Assembly (NCBI GenBank): GCA_002393555.1
Contig: DGSP01000003.1
Location: forward strand, 1 to 55,638
Reading direction: 5' to 3'
Length of the DNA: 55,638 nt
Source of the DNA: Prevotellaceae bacterium UBA4359
GTDB taxonomy: Bacteria > Bacteroidota > Bacteroidia > Bacteroidales > Bacteroidaceae
Shown here: positions 34,689 to 42,341 of the stretch, one piece after another
Layout: each line of letters opens with the position of its first letter
How positions within the stretch are numbered: position 1 is the first letter of the stretch
Made by a program: the position numbers and the translations under genes
Notes under the pieces: model-generated
The model's database searches: none
What the model was told of the DNA's origin: nothing
Seen by the model: the letters and a program-made list of their open reading frames with translations, nothing else

Positions 34689-35645
34689 TCAAATTCCCCA
34701 TGCGGCAGGATTGCACTCCTTCTCCAGTTCCGTCTCCTGCTTATCGTCCAACTGGAAAAAGAAATCCATGCCCGTCACCTTTTCCACCCGATCCACCGAC
34801 ACAGCATAATCGCGCATGTCGCCACCACAATCGCGGTTCGGATAGATGAAACCAATCGCCTTGGGCACACGTCCCAGCGAGAGAACCACCTTGAAGAAGC
34901 GGTCGGGCACAGCAATCTTCATGTTTTTCCGCCGACCAATCGTCTTCGGAACCTTGCTGTCGAAGATGGGGCCACAACAGATGTAGAGTGTGCCATAGTT
35001 TCTTGCCCAGGAGCGGCACTGCACCTCTAGGTCGTTCCATGCGTCCGTGTTCAGTTGGTGGCTTTGCGGACAGATGTTTGTCATGCAGAACGACTCATCC
35101 ATCGCTGTCGGCGTATTCTTGTTGTCGCCGGCCGGACACATGTGTCCACGGTCATATCCCGAACCGTTGTAGTCGAAAGTTTCCACCCTGGCACCCTCGC
35201 CCAAGGCGGGGTCGGCATGAAAATTGTTCGAACGCTGCACCTTGCCCTTCACACGCTCAGGCGTCAAAGCCCAGCACACATAGTTCGGGCAGTGCTTCTC
35301 CATGTTGTAAGAAATGATGAACTGCGACTTGAAAAGCAGAAACTCCGACGTGTTGTGCAACTCATCGGGCTGCTCCAGATTCTCGTATGGCAACTGCGAC
35401 AGCCCCGTCCCAGGCTCCTCCGCCATGTCAGCCATAGCCCTCTCAGACTCTTTTTCGGCCTCATCCTCTGCCTGGTAGACCGCATTCCGTTCTGCACTGC
35501 TCACCACGGGCACCGCATCATTCACCTCCGAAGGCAAACGGTCGCCCCCCTTCACACAGGCCCACAGATTGTTCATGCCCATCACCACAAAAACCAGAGC
35601 CACACACGTGGCCAAAACAGAGAAAGATTTCTTTTTATTTGCCAT
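34689..35645 (-). CDS. DNA/RNA non-specific endonuclease (NUC family)
   Basis: 318 residues from the ATG at 35645, which opens on MANKKKSFSVLATCVALVFVVMGM, a signal anchor. The longer frame from 35690 lies over a promoter box at 35695. The nuclease domain spans about 110-310: YDRGHMCPAGDNKNT carries the DRGH active site, NICPQSHQLN the metal-binding Asn, and YICCGPIF follows. It degrades DNA and RNA in the periplasm or outside the cell, perhaps for nutrient scavenging. First gene of the run with pyrK, pyrD and the helicase. Confidence 0.9.
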   Translation of the reverse strand: MANKKKSFSVLATCVALVFVVMGMNNLWACVKGGDRLPSEVNDAVPVVSSAERNAVYQAEDEAEKESERAMADMAEEPGTGLSQLPYENLEQPDELHNTSEFLLFKSQFIISYNMEKHCPNYVCWALTPERVKGKVQRSNNFHADPALGEGARVETFDYNGSGYDRGHMCPAGDNKNTPTAMDESFCMTNICPQSHQLNTDAWNDLEVQCRSWARNYGTLYICCGPIFDSKVPKTIGRRKNMKIAVPDRFFKVVLSLGRVPKAIGFIYPNRDCGGDMRDYAVSVDRVEKVTGMDFFFQLDDKQETELEKECNPAAWGI

Positions 35646-35694
35646 TTTCTGACGTTTTTTATCCTTTTTAGTGCCTTTTTTTCCGTTCAAGGCA

Positions 35695-35702
35695 CAAATT
35701 TA
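35695..35702 (-). promoter_or_regulatory. Bacteroidota -7 element for the nuclease-pyrK-pyrD-helicase run
   Basis: Reverse complement reads TAAATTTG, 50 bases before the chosen nuclease ATG. Confidence 0.5.
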
Positions 35703-35722
35703 CAAAACATTTTGCAAAAAAC

Positions 35723-35755
35723 TTGCTTATATCCCGGAAAAAATCCATACCTTTG
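35723..35755 (+). promoter_or_regulatory. Bacteroidota-type promoter for tRNA-Thr
   Basis: TTG at 35723-35725 and TACCTTTG at 35748-35755, 43 bases upstream of the mature tRNA. Confidence 0.6.
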
Positions 35756-35798
35756 CATCGCTTTTAACAAAAGGCACTGACTTTTTGCTATTTGCCTT

Positions 35799-35871
<73 letters not shown>

Positions 35872-35960
35872 CAAACGTGAGGGTGTGCTGACCGCACATC
35901 CTCTTTTCTTTTCTGCCAGCACCGCACAACTGCACAACCACACAACCGCATAACCGCACA

Positions 35961-36560
35961 ATGGCCACACAGAAATCCAACATAGAGAAAATCATCCTTG
36001 GAGTCGATCCCGGCACCAACGTGATGGGTTATGGCATACTGCGTGTGACAGGCAACAAAGCCTCCCTCATGGCCATGGGCGTGATAGAACTGAAAAAATA
36101 CGAGAGCCACTACCTCCGTCTGGGCAAAATCTTCGAGCGCATCACCTCCATCATCGACTCCTACAAGCCCGACGAAATGGCCATCGAAGCACCCTTCTAC
36201 GGCAAGAACGTACAGTCCATGCTCAAACTCGGCCGCGCCCAGGGGGTGGCCATCACAGCCGCCATCATGCGCGACATCCCCATCACCGAATACGAACCAC
36301 GAAAAATCAAAGTGGCCATCACTGGCAACGGCTCCGCCGCCAAAGAGCAAGTGGCCGGCATGCTCCAGCGCATGCTCCACATCGCCCCCGAGGACATGAA
36401 CGTACAACTCGATGCCACCGATGCCCTCGGTGCCGCCTACTGCCACTTCATCCAGATGGGCAAGCCCCAAGTGGAACACCACTTCTCCTCCTGGAAAGAT
36501 TTCGCCCAGAAGAATGCCGCCAAGGTACACGGCACCCCCCTCCCCTCTTCACGCAAATGA
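35961..36560 (+). CDS. ruvC: Holliday junction resolvase RuvC
   Basis: 199 residues, slightly longer than usual because of a C-terminal extension. RNase H-fold catalytic acids are in ILGVDPGTN (Asp), MAIEAPFYGKN (Glu) and DATDALGAAYCH (two Asp). It cleaves Holliday junctions with RuvAB in recombination repair. No separate promoter is obvious; it may be read from the tRNA promoter. Confidence 0.95.
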   Translation: MATQKSNIEKIILGVDPGTNVMGYGILRVTGNKASLMAMGVIELKKYESHYLRLGKIFERITSIIDSYKPDEMAIEAPFYGKNVQSMLKLGRAQGVAITAAIMRDIPITEYEPRKIKVAITGNGSAAKEQVAGMLQRMLHIAPEDMNVQLDATDALGAAYCHFIQMGKPQVEHHFSSWKDFAQKNAAKVHGTPLPSSRK

Positions 36561-36565
36561 GGCAC

Positions 36566-36799
36566 TCACTCTCCCACCATTCTCTTCAGTCGTTCCACCT
36601 CTCTCTTCAGCGTCTCAATTTCCCCAGCCTGCCGTTCTATCACTTGCCGTTGCGTTTCTCGCTGTTCCAGTCGTGCCGCCGTCATGCGCTCCCTGATGCC
36701 ACCCTCCGTGGTAAATTCCCTGTCCTTCCGAGCGATATATTTCATTTGATGAAAGATGGAAAGAATGCGTTGGCGTTTATGAAAAGACGTAAATTCCAT
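36566..36799 (-). CDS. Small coiled-coil protein, unknown
   Basis: 77 residues, highly charged. The last 40 residues (ARLEQRETQRQVIERQAGEI and following heptads) are a predicted coiled coil. Its start overlaps the end of the nucleotidyltransferase gene by 23 bases on the same strand. It occupies the place where a HEPN toxin would be expected but does not look like one. It may be the C-terminal remnant of a longer protein such as an Rpn/PD-(D/E)XK transposase; this is a guess. Confidence 0.45.
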   Translation of the reverse strand: MEFTSFHKRQRILSIFHQMKYIARKDREFTTEGGIRERMTAARLEQRETQRQVIERQAGEIETLKREVERLKRMVGE

Positions 36800-37073
36800 C
36801 TTTTTCTATTTCTTGTAATAAATAGGAGTCTATATGTTTGTGCATTCGAACGACATCTACGGAACATCCCAGCAATTGTTCGAGGAAGCGTTTCAGACGA
36901 ACCAGAAGATAGGCTTTTGGCTCCATTTCCACACATACGTCCACTTCACTGTTTTCGTGCTGTTCGTCGCGCGAAACAGAACCAAACAATCGTAGCGAAC
37001 TAACTCCGAACCGAGACCGAAGTTCATCCGTATGCTTAGAAAGCAGTTGTATATATTCTGCTCTTGTCTTCAT
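36777..37073 (-). CDS. MNT-type nucleotidyltransferase (antitoxin-like)
   Basis: 98 residues from the ATG at 37073; a promoter box at 37095-37102 excludes the longer frame from 37097. Minimal nucleotidyltransferase fold: RFGVSSLRLFGSVSRDEQHE then SEVDVCVEM. In active members the motif reads GSxxRGE ... SDIDL; here the glycine after Arg is Asp and the first metal-binding Asp is Glu. These proteins usually modify a HEPN toxin encoded next door (MntA-HepT). No HEPN gene is seen, so this is probably an orphan or decayed antitoxin. Confidence 0.75.
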   Translation of the reverse strand: MKTRAEYIQLLSKHTDELRSRFGVSSLRLFGSVSRDEQHENSEVDVCVEMEPKAYLLVRLKRFLEQLLGCSVDVVRMHKHIDSYLLQEIEKDGIYVFS

Positions 37074-37094
37074 ACATTGTATCTTTATGATGTG

Positions 37095-37102
37095 CAAAGA
37101 TA
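37095..37102 (-). promoter_or_regulatory. Bacteroidota -7 element for the MNT gene
   Basis: Reverse complement reads TATCTTTG, 21 bases before the chosen ATG. Confidence 0.55.
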
Positions 37103-37224
37103 AGGAAGCACTCGATTACCTCTGCTTTCTGATGCTCTCCCATGCGTGACGCGACAAACTTTCTTACACTGCCGCTGCAGGGACAATCCCATTGCCTCCT
37201 TTGCCCTCCTTCCACACCCCCTAA

Positions 37225-37294
37225 ACCGACGTCCCCGATGTCGGTGAGGCGATGTCCCCGATGTCGGTTGACCGACGTCGGGGACATCGGTTTA
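37225..37294. repeat. Tandem array, period 23, with inverted copy (array 5)
   Basis: Two direct copies of GTCCCCGATGTCGGT at 37231 and 37254, then an inverted copy at 37271-37290. Same unit as the array at 15001. The gap 37103-37431 otherwise shows nothing but a promoter at 37398. Confidence 0.88.
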
Positions 37295-37374
37295 GAGGCA
37301 CTGGAAGGAAGCCGAGGGAGGAGGTGGCAGGGAGGGAGGAGAGGAAGTGGAAGAAAGTTTTTGAGGGGAAAGGC

Positions 37375-37405
37375 TTGTGAGTGTCGGAGATTTTTCGTAA
37401 CTTTG
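37375..37405 (+). promoter_or_regulatory. Bacteroidota-type promoter of a decayed toxin-antitoxin locus
   Basis: TTG at 37375-37377, 20-base spacer and TAACTTTG at 37398-37405, 26 bases before the antitoxin remnant ATG. Confidence 0.6.
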
Positions 37406-37431
37406 CCGTGAAATATAAAAAGAGAAGATTT

Positions 37432-37506
37432 ATGACAGCGATACAACTACGTGCGGAACTGTTCCGCGAAATCAATCCCATCCTCGACGATGAAGAGAGC
37501 AATTGA
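37432..37506 (+). pseudogene. Antitoxin N-terminal remnant
   Basis: An ATG just after a good promoter opens a 24-codon frame (MTAIQLRAELFREINPILDD...) and then stops. It resembles the N-terminus of small Bacteroidota antitoxins of the YoeB/RelE type. The rest is missing and the sequence continues into the toxin remnant, as from an internal deletion. Confidence 0.55.
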
Positions 37507-37631
37507 AAGGTGACAGGGCTGGTCAATGGAGCCGCACCATCACGAAGAAGCATCGGCTGATTTACGAAATCTTCGAGACTGAAGTCCATGTGGATGTGCT
37601 GGCTGCCTACGGACACTACGATGACAAATAA
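37497..37631 (+). pseudogene. YoeB/Txe toxin C-terminal remnant
   Basis: In another frame, overlapping the antitoxin stop, the DNA reads QLKGDRAGQWSRTITKKHRL followed by IYEIFETEVHVDVLAAYGHY and DDK stop. This is the C-terminal half of a YoeB-family mRNA interferase, including the conserved HRLIYE and AYGHYDD ends. No start codon or N-terminal half remains. It shows that an intact toxin-antitoxin pair once stood here. Confidence 0.7.
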
Positions 37632-37679
37632 CCCAATAGAGCCTTTTGTCTAATCATATTGTTAAAACCAACAAGAACT

Positions 37680-38102
37680 ATGTCGATACCATACAGAAAA
37701 CGAAAGAAGAAGATTATCATGCCCGACCAGAGCATTCGCGAGGCTTGGGTGATGGAGCAGTTCAGTTACGAGCCAGTGAAGTTTGAGGACTTCGTGAAGG
37801 AGTGCGTGGAGGCACAGGGAGTCTCCTCCGCACAGGTGAAGGGCATTGTGGAAGCCATGTCGAACCGTCTGCGGACTTATTTGATGCTGGGACACAGTGT
37901 GCAGATTGCCGGCATCGGCACACTCAAGCCAACGTTTAATGCCCGGAGTGCGGACTCGCCCGAGGAACTGGGCAGCGAGAGCGTGCATAAGTTCAAGGTG
38001 CAGTTCTATCCGCACAAGGATTTCAGGAATGTGCTCAAGCAGATGACGGTGGTGGACATGGATGCCATCAACGAAAATCCTGACGAGGATGGGGCAAATT
38101 GA
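37680..38102 (+). CDS. HU-like DNA-binding protein, second copy
   Basis: 140 residues from ATG at 37680 (MSIPYRKRKKKI); an upstream in-frame ATG adds 7 residues and is less likely because the paralogue begins MAIPYRK. Same plan as the gene at 105-533: FEDFVKECV, helical VKGIVEAMSNRL, then HSVQIAGIGTLKPTF and an acidic tail. DNA-binding nucleoid-type protein; exact role unknown. It lies directly after the decayed toxin-antitoxin locus. Confidence 0.85.
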   Translation: MSIPYRKRKKKIIMPDQSIREAWVMEQFSYEPVKFEDFVKECVEAQGVSSAQVKGIVEAMSNRLRTYLMLGHSVQIAGIGTLKPTFNARSADSPEELGSESVHKFKVQFYPHKDFRNVLKQMTVVDMDAINENPDEDGAN

Positions 38103-38150
38103 CGGATTTTGAAGTGAAAATGAGGTGATGATGCACGTTTTTGGTGGAAA

Positions 38151-38185
38151 TTTTGCCTACGAACGAAAATTTTGTGCTAAATTTG
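38151..38185 (+). promoter_or_regulatory. Bacteroidota-type promoter for thrS
   Basis: TTTTG at 38151-38155 and TAAATTTG at 38178-38185. The leader (about 155 bases) contains a 13-base stem with one mismatch, CAGAAAACACAGA (38233-38245) against TCTGTGTGTTCTG (38282-38294). Confidence 0.5.
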
Positions 38186-38345
38186 TGGCGATTTTCTCGC
38201 GCAGAACCTTTACGTTCGACGTAGTCAAATCGCAGAAAACACAGAGAGGCATCTAAAACGGTGACTTTCAGAAGGAAACTTTCTGTGTGTTCTGTGATTT
38301 CTGTGTGAGATATAAAAAACAGAAATACAATAATATATTATAAAG

Positions 38346-40289
38346 ATGATTAAGATTACTTTTCCTGACAATTCCGTGCGCGAGTATGAGGCTGGCGTGA
38401 CGGGCTTAGAGATTGCCGAGAGCATCAGCCAGCGGCTGGCACAGGACGTGATTGCCTGTGGTGTGAACGGCGAGACGACAGAGTTGAACCGCCCTATCAT
38501 GGAGGACGCAACGATTGCACTGTATAAGTTTGAGGATGCTGAGGGCAAGCATGCTTTCTGGCACACTTCGGCCCACCTCATGGCAGAGGCCATCGAAGAG
38601 TTGTGGCCCGGCACTCAGTTCGGCATCGGTCCTGCCATCGAGAACGGTTTTTACTATGACGTGATGCCGCCCGAGGGTGTGAAGTTGAGCGACAGCGATT
38701 TCCCCAAGATTGAGAAGAAGATGCAGGAACTGCAGCAGAAGAAGGAGGCGCTGGTGAGGAAGGAAATATCGAAGAAGGATGTGATGGAACTCTTCGCATC
38801 GAAGGGTCAATCGTATAAGAATGAGTTGATTGCCGAGTTGGAGGATGGCAAGATTACCACTTACACGCAGGGCAACTACATCGACCTCTGCAAGGGTCCT
38901 CACCTCATGACCACCGCGCCCATCAAGGCGTTCAAACTGCTCTCGTTGGCTGCTGCCTATTGGCGCGGCGACGAGAAGCGACCCATGATGACCCGCATCT
39001 ACGGCATCTCGTTCCCCAAGAAGAAGATGCTGGACGAATATCTCGTGGCTCTGGAAGAGGCCAAGAAGCGCGACCACCGCAAGATTGGCAAGGAGATGGA
39101 ACTGTTCATGTTCTCCGAGCGTGTGGGTAAGGGTCTGCCCATGTGGCTGCCCAAGGGTACAGCCGTTCGTCTGCGCCTACAAGACTTCTTGCGTAAAATC
39201 CAGAAGCGATATGGCTATCAGGAGGTTATCACTCCACACATCGGTGGAAAGAACCTCTATGTGACTTCGGGCCACTATGACCACTATGGCAAGGATTCTT
39301 TCCAACCCATCCACACACCCGAAGAGGGTGAAGAGTACCTGCTCAAGCCCATGAACTGCCCTCACCACTGCGAGATTTTTGCCTGGCAGCCACGCTCTTA
39401 CAAGGACCTCCCCTTCCGCTGCGCCGAGTTCGGCACCGTGTATCGCTATGAGCAGTCGGGCGAGTTGCACGGACTGACCCGTGTGCGTTCGTTCACTCAG
39501 GACGATGCCCACATCTTCTGCCGCCCCGACCAGGTGAAGGAAGAGTTCCTGCGCGTGATGGACATCATCGGCATCATCTTCAAGGCACTCGACTTCAAGG
39601 ACTTCGAGGCACAAATCTCTCTCCGCGACCCCAACGACAAGGAAAAGTACATCGGTTCGGACGAGGTGTGGGAAGAGGCCCAGAATGCTATCATCGAGGC
39701 ATGCGCTGAGAAGGGACTCCCCACCCGCACGGAACTGGGCGAGGCCGCATTCTATGGTCCCAAACTCGACTTCATGATTAAGGACGCACTGGGCCGCCGC
39801 TGGCAGTTGGGCACCATCCAGGTGGATTACAACCTGCCAGAGCGTTTCCAACTCGAATACACTGGTGCCGACAACCAGAAGCACCGCCCCGTGATGATTC
39901 ACCGTGCGCCATTCGGCTCAATGGAACGTTTCATTGCCGTGCTCATCGAGCACACCGCCGGCCACTTCCCTCTCTGGCTCACCCCCGACCAAGTGGTGGT
40001 GCTGCCTATCTCGGAAAAGTTCAACGACTATGCCAAAGAAGTGGCAGCCACGCTGAATGCTCAGGACGTGCGCACCATCATCGACGACCGCAACGAGAAG
40101 ATTGGCCGCAAGATTCGCGACAACGAAATCAAACACATCCCCTACATGCTCGTAGTGGGTGAGAAAGAGGCGGCTGAAGGCATCGTGAACGTGAGAAAAC
40201 AAGGCACTCAGCAGCAGGAATCGATGAAAATCGAGGATTTTGCAAAGAAAATTCAAGAAGAAGTTCGTCAATTGACAGAAAATTTCTAA
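38346..40289 (+). CDS. thrS: Threonyl-tRNA synthetase
   Basis: 647 residues, full length. N-terminal TGS domain (MIKITFPDNSVREYEAGVTG), editing domain with HTSAHLMAEAIEEL, then the class II catalytic core (KPMNCPHHCEIF, TRVRSFTQDDAHIF, HRAPFGSMERF) and the anticodon-binding domain (VVVLPISEKFNDYA, DDRNEKIGRKIRDNE). It charges tRNA-Thr. The genes for infC, rpmI and rplT follow on the same strand in the usual Bacteroidota order, with an extra promoter at the end of thrS. Confidence 0.97.
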   Translation: MIKITFPDNSVREYEAGVTGLEIAESISQRLAQDVIACGVNGETTELNRPIMEDATIALYKFEDAEGKHAFWHTSAHLMAEAIEELWPGTQFGIGPAIENGFYYDVMPPEGVKLSDSDFPKIEKKMQELQQKKEALVRKEISKKDVMELFASKGQSYKNELIAELEDGKITTYTQGNYIDLCKGPHLMTTAPIKAFKLLSLAAAYWRGDEKRPMMTRIYGISFPKKKMLDEYLVALEEAKKRDHRKIGKEMELFMFSERVGKGLPMWLPKGTAVRLRLQDFLRKIQKRYGYQEVITPHIGGKNLYVTSGHYDHYGKDSFQPIHTPEEGEEYLLKPMNCPHHCEIFAWQPRSYKDLPFRCAEFGTVYRYEQSGELHGLTRVRSFTQDDAHIFCRPDQVKEEFLRVMDIIGIIFKALDFKDFEAQISLRDPNDKEKYIGSDEVWEEAQNAIIEACAEKGLPTRTELGEAAFYGPKLDFMIKDALGRRWQLGTIQVDYNLPERFQLEYTGADNQKHRPVMIHRAPFGSMERFIAVLIEHTAGHFPLWLTPDQVVVLPISEKFNDYAKEVAATLNAQDVRTIIDDRNEKIGRKIRDNEIKHIPYMLVVGEKEAAEGIVNVRKQGTQQQESMKIEDFAKKIQEEVRQLTENF

Positions 40290-40294
40290 CTTTG
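40287..40294 (+). promoter_or_regulatory. Bacteroidota -7 element for infC-rpmI-rplT
   Basis: TAACTTTG overlapping the thrS stop codon, 67 bases before infC. Confidence 0.5.
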
Positions 40295-40361
40295 CATCCG
40301 TTTTCGGACAAAGAAACAATAACTTAAAACAAAAAATACCGAAGGAACAACATCGCCCAGA

Positions 40362-41039
40362 ATGAAAGGTGACAACAAAAAACAACAGTACAGAATCAAC
40401 GAACAGATTCGTGTACCCGAAGTGAGAATAGTTGGCGACGGCATCGAGTCAAGTGTCATGCCCACCCGTGAAGCACTTCGCCTTGCTGAAAGCAAAGAAG
40501 TAGATCTCGTAGAGATTTCTCCCAATGCGCAACCTCCGGTATGCCGCCTCATCGACTACTCTAAGTTCCTCTACCAGCAGAAGAAGAAAGCCAAGGAACT
40601 GAAAGCGAAGCAAGTGAAGGTGGAAGTGAAGGAAATCCGTTTCGGTCCCCAAACAGGCGATGCAGACTATGCGTTCAAACTGAAGCATGCCAAAGAGTTT
40701 CTCAACGACGGCAACAAGGTGAAGGCATACGTGTTCTTCAAGGGGCGTTCCATCGTCTTCAAAGAACAAGGTGAAGTGCTCCTCCTCCGTTTTGCCAACG
40801 ACCTTGAAGAACTGGCTAAGGTGGAAAGCATGCCCTCGCTTGAAGGCAAGAAGATGTTCCTCACCCTTGCCCCCAAAAAGGCTGGCGCTCCGAAGAAGAG
40901 CCAACAACGACGCGACAACGAAGCCGCCGAAGCCGCTGCCAAAGCAGAAGCCCAAGCCCGAAAGGAAGCCGAGGGCCCCAACCCCAACAGCCCCTTTGCC
41001 GGGCTGGCTGAGAAACTGGCCGCCAAAGAAGAAGAATAG
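40362..41039 (+). CDS. infC: Translation initiation factor IF-3
   Basis: 225 residues. N-domain (YRINEQIRVPEVRIVGDG, EALRLAESKEVDLVEISPNA, PPVCRLIDYSKFLYQ) and C-domain (VKEIRFGPQTGDADYAFKLK, KAYVFFKGRSIVFKEQGE). It carries a C-terminal Ala/Glu/Lys extension (about 185-225) not found in the short enterobacterial form but common in Bacteroidota. It binds the 30S subunit and checks the start codon. First gene of the ribosomal operon. Confidence 0.96.
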   Translation: MKGDNKKQQYRINEQIRVPEVRIVGDGIESSVMPTREALRLAESKEVDLVEISPNAQPPVCRLIDYSKFLYQQKKKAKELKAKQVKVEVKEIRFGPQTGDADYAFKLKHAKEFLNDGNKVKAYVFFKGRSIVFKEQGEVLLLRFANDLEELAKVESMPSLEGKKMFLTLAPKKAGAPKKSQQRRDNEAAEAAAKAEAQARKEAEGPNPNSPFAGLAEKLAAKEEE

Positions 41040-41101
41040 AAGTGCGTAACGCCTTGGTATATGCGTTGCCACACATTATTAATAATTAAATAAACAAAAA
41101 A

Positions 41102-41299
41102 ATGCCAAAAATTAAAACAAAGTCCGCTGCAAAGAAGCGTTTCACGCTTACTGGAACCGGCAAGATTAAGCGTCAGCACGCTTATCACAGCCACATCTTA
41201 ACGAAGAAAACAAAGAAGCAGAAGAGAAATCTCGACCACAGCACGATTGTCGTAAAGGCCAACCGCAAGCAGGTGCTCGATTGCCTCGCACTCCGTTAA
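41102..41299 (+). CDS. rpmI: Ribosomal protein bL35
   Basis: 65 residues, normal length, very basic: MPKIKTKSAAKKRFTLTGTG and the HAYHSHILTKKTKKQKRNL stretch. Large-subunit protein between infC and rplT. Confidence 0.97.
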   Translation: MPKIKTKSAAKKRFTLTGTGKIKRQHAYHSHILTKKTKKQKRNLDHSTIVVKANRKQVLDCLALR

Positions 41300-41463
41300 A
41301 ATTCAGTAAGTAATCAACCAAAAGTTTAATCGAATCGTTAGCCCCAAAGAAAAAAAAGAGAGAGAGGGAAAAAGAAAGCGTGAAACAGAAACAACTAAGT
41401 AACTTAGATTTTTCACTTTTCACTTTTCACTTTCTACGCTAACATTCAAAAAGCAAAAAAACT

Positions 41464-41808
41464 ATGCCAAGATCAGTAAATCATGTTGCATCACGCGCTC
41501 GCCGCAAGAAGATTCTGAAGCGCGTAAAAGGTCAGTTCGGTGCTCGCAAGAACGTATGGACCGTTGCCAAAAACGCCTATGAGAAAGGCCTCACCTACGC
41601 ATTTGCCGACCGTCGTCGCAAGAAGCGCGAGTTCCGCGCTCTCTGGATTCAGCGTATCAACGCCGCAGCCCGTGCCGAGGGTATGTCCTACTCTCAGTTC
41701 ATCGGTGCTCTCCACAAGGCTGGCATCGACCTCAACCGCAAGACACTTGCTTACCTCGCAGTACACAACGCAGAGGCATTCAAGGCTATCGTTGAGAAGG
41801 TTAAGTAA
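41464..41808 (+). CDS. rplT: Ribosomal protein bL20
   Basis: 114 residues: MPRSVNHVASRARRKKILKR, the helical basic N-terminus, then AFADRRRKKREFRALWIQRI and the globular C-domain. Needed for early 50S assembly. The 164-base gap from rpmI holds a purine-rich stretch and three near-repeats of TTTCACTTTTCAC but no clear hairpin. A strong terminator follows. Confidence 0.97.
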   Translation: MPRSVNHVASRARRKKILKRVKGQFGARKNVWTVAKNAYEKGLTYAFADRRRKKREFRALWIQRINAAARAEGMSYSQFIGALHKAGIDLNRKTLAYLAVHNAEAFKAIVEKVK

Positions 41809-41837
41809 ACCGCATCTCGTTTCAGAAGAAACCATAA

Positions 41838-41880
41838 AGGGCGTACAATCCGTCATGGGATTGTACGCCCTACTTGTTTT
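41838..41880 (+). terminator. Terminator of the infC-rpmI-rplT operon
   Basis: Stem GGGCGTACAATCC / GGATTGTACGCCC, 6-base loop, then a T-rich tract. Confidence 0.92.
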
Positions 41881-41964
41881 TTACTTTATCTCCGATTTGC
41901 ACTGCCATTGACTTCATCGAAGGCGCTCACGCTCGACAACAAAAGCAAAAAAATCCCGTTTTTC

Positions 41965-41995
41965 TTTGTTTTGTCCTCACTTAATCGTATCTTTG
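41965..41995 (+). promoter_or_regulatory. Bacteroidota-type promoter of the defence-island leader RNA
   Basis: TTTG at 41965-41968, 19-base spacer, TATCTTTG at 41988-41995: both boxes and spacing fit the consensus. Confidence 0.7.
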
Positions 41996-42001
41996 CAATC
42001 A

Positions 42002-42330
42002 AGTACCACCGAACCGTCGTAAACGACGCTTGCCACAAGGCAAAAATCCCTGAGTGCAGGGTGGCGGCACGAACATTCGGAACAAAAAAATTACAGCATT
42101 AATGTTGTTGGTAATATCTGGGAACCTAGGAAATTCACATGATATTCATATAGTCGACGACGAGTTAATGCCTATGCGATAGCGTAGGCACAACTTATCG
42201 GACTATATAGGCTATTCCTAGGGCCTCCAGATATGGGTAAGTTAGCGTTCTACGCTATTCCCATCTCTGGAGGTCTTGCATGGGGAGGCAGCCTATAAAC
42301 ATGCCGATGACGAGTGTGCTGCCTAAATCT
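42002..42330 (+). ncRNA. Multi-domain structured RNA or leader upstream of helicase-methylase genes
   Basis: Domain 1 (42009-42080): closing stem CCGAA/TTCGG around three hairpins, CGTCG-TAAA-CGACG, TTGCC-ACAA-GGCAA and CCCTG-AGTG-CAGGG. Domain 2 (42091-42114): TTAC/GTAA with CAGCAT/ATGTTG. Domain 3 (42125-42222): CCTAGGAA/TTCCTAGG, ATATAGTC/GACTATAT and CCTATGC-GATA-GCGTAGG nested. Domain 4 (42224-42273): CCTCCAGA/TCTGGAGG, ATGGG/CCCAT and TAGCG/CGCTA nested. Domain 5 (42286-42324): AGGCAGC/GCTGCCT. It ends just before the helicase ATG. No known riboswitch or RNA family is recognised. A 64-codon frame (41908-42102) crosses it but starts before the promoter and is not believed. Confidence 0.6.
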
Positions 42331-42341
42331 ATCGTATCACT

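Noticed and set aside
38233..38294. T-box or similar riboswitch before thrS
   Set aside because: Only one imperfect 13-base stem is seen, without the T-box bulge sequence or an antiterminator.
42009..42080. Cloverleaf-like domain as a possible tRNA
   Set aside because: The stem is only 5 base pairs, there is no T arm (TTCGANNC) or plausible anticodon loop, and the three hairpins have 4-base loops.
41908..42102. 64-codon ORF upstream of the helicase gene
   Set aside because: Its start lies before the promoter at 41965-41995 and half of it overlaps highly structured DNA; no protein family is recognised.
42002..42330. Retron-type RNA
   Set aside because: No reverse transcriptase is present on either side; the next gene is a helicase.
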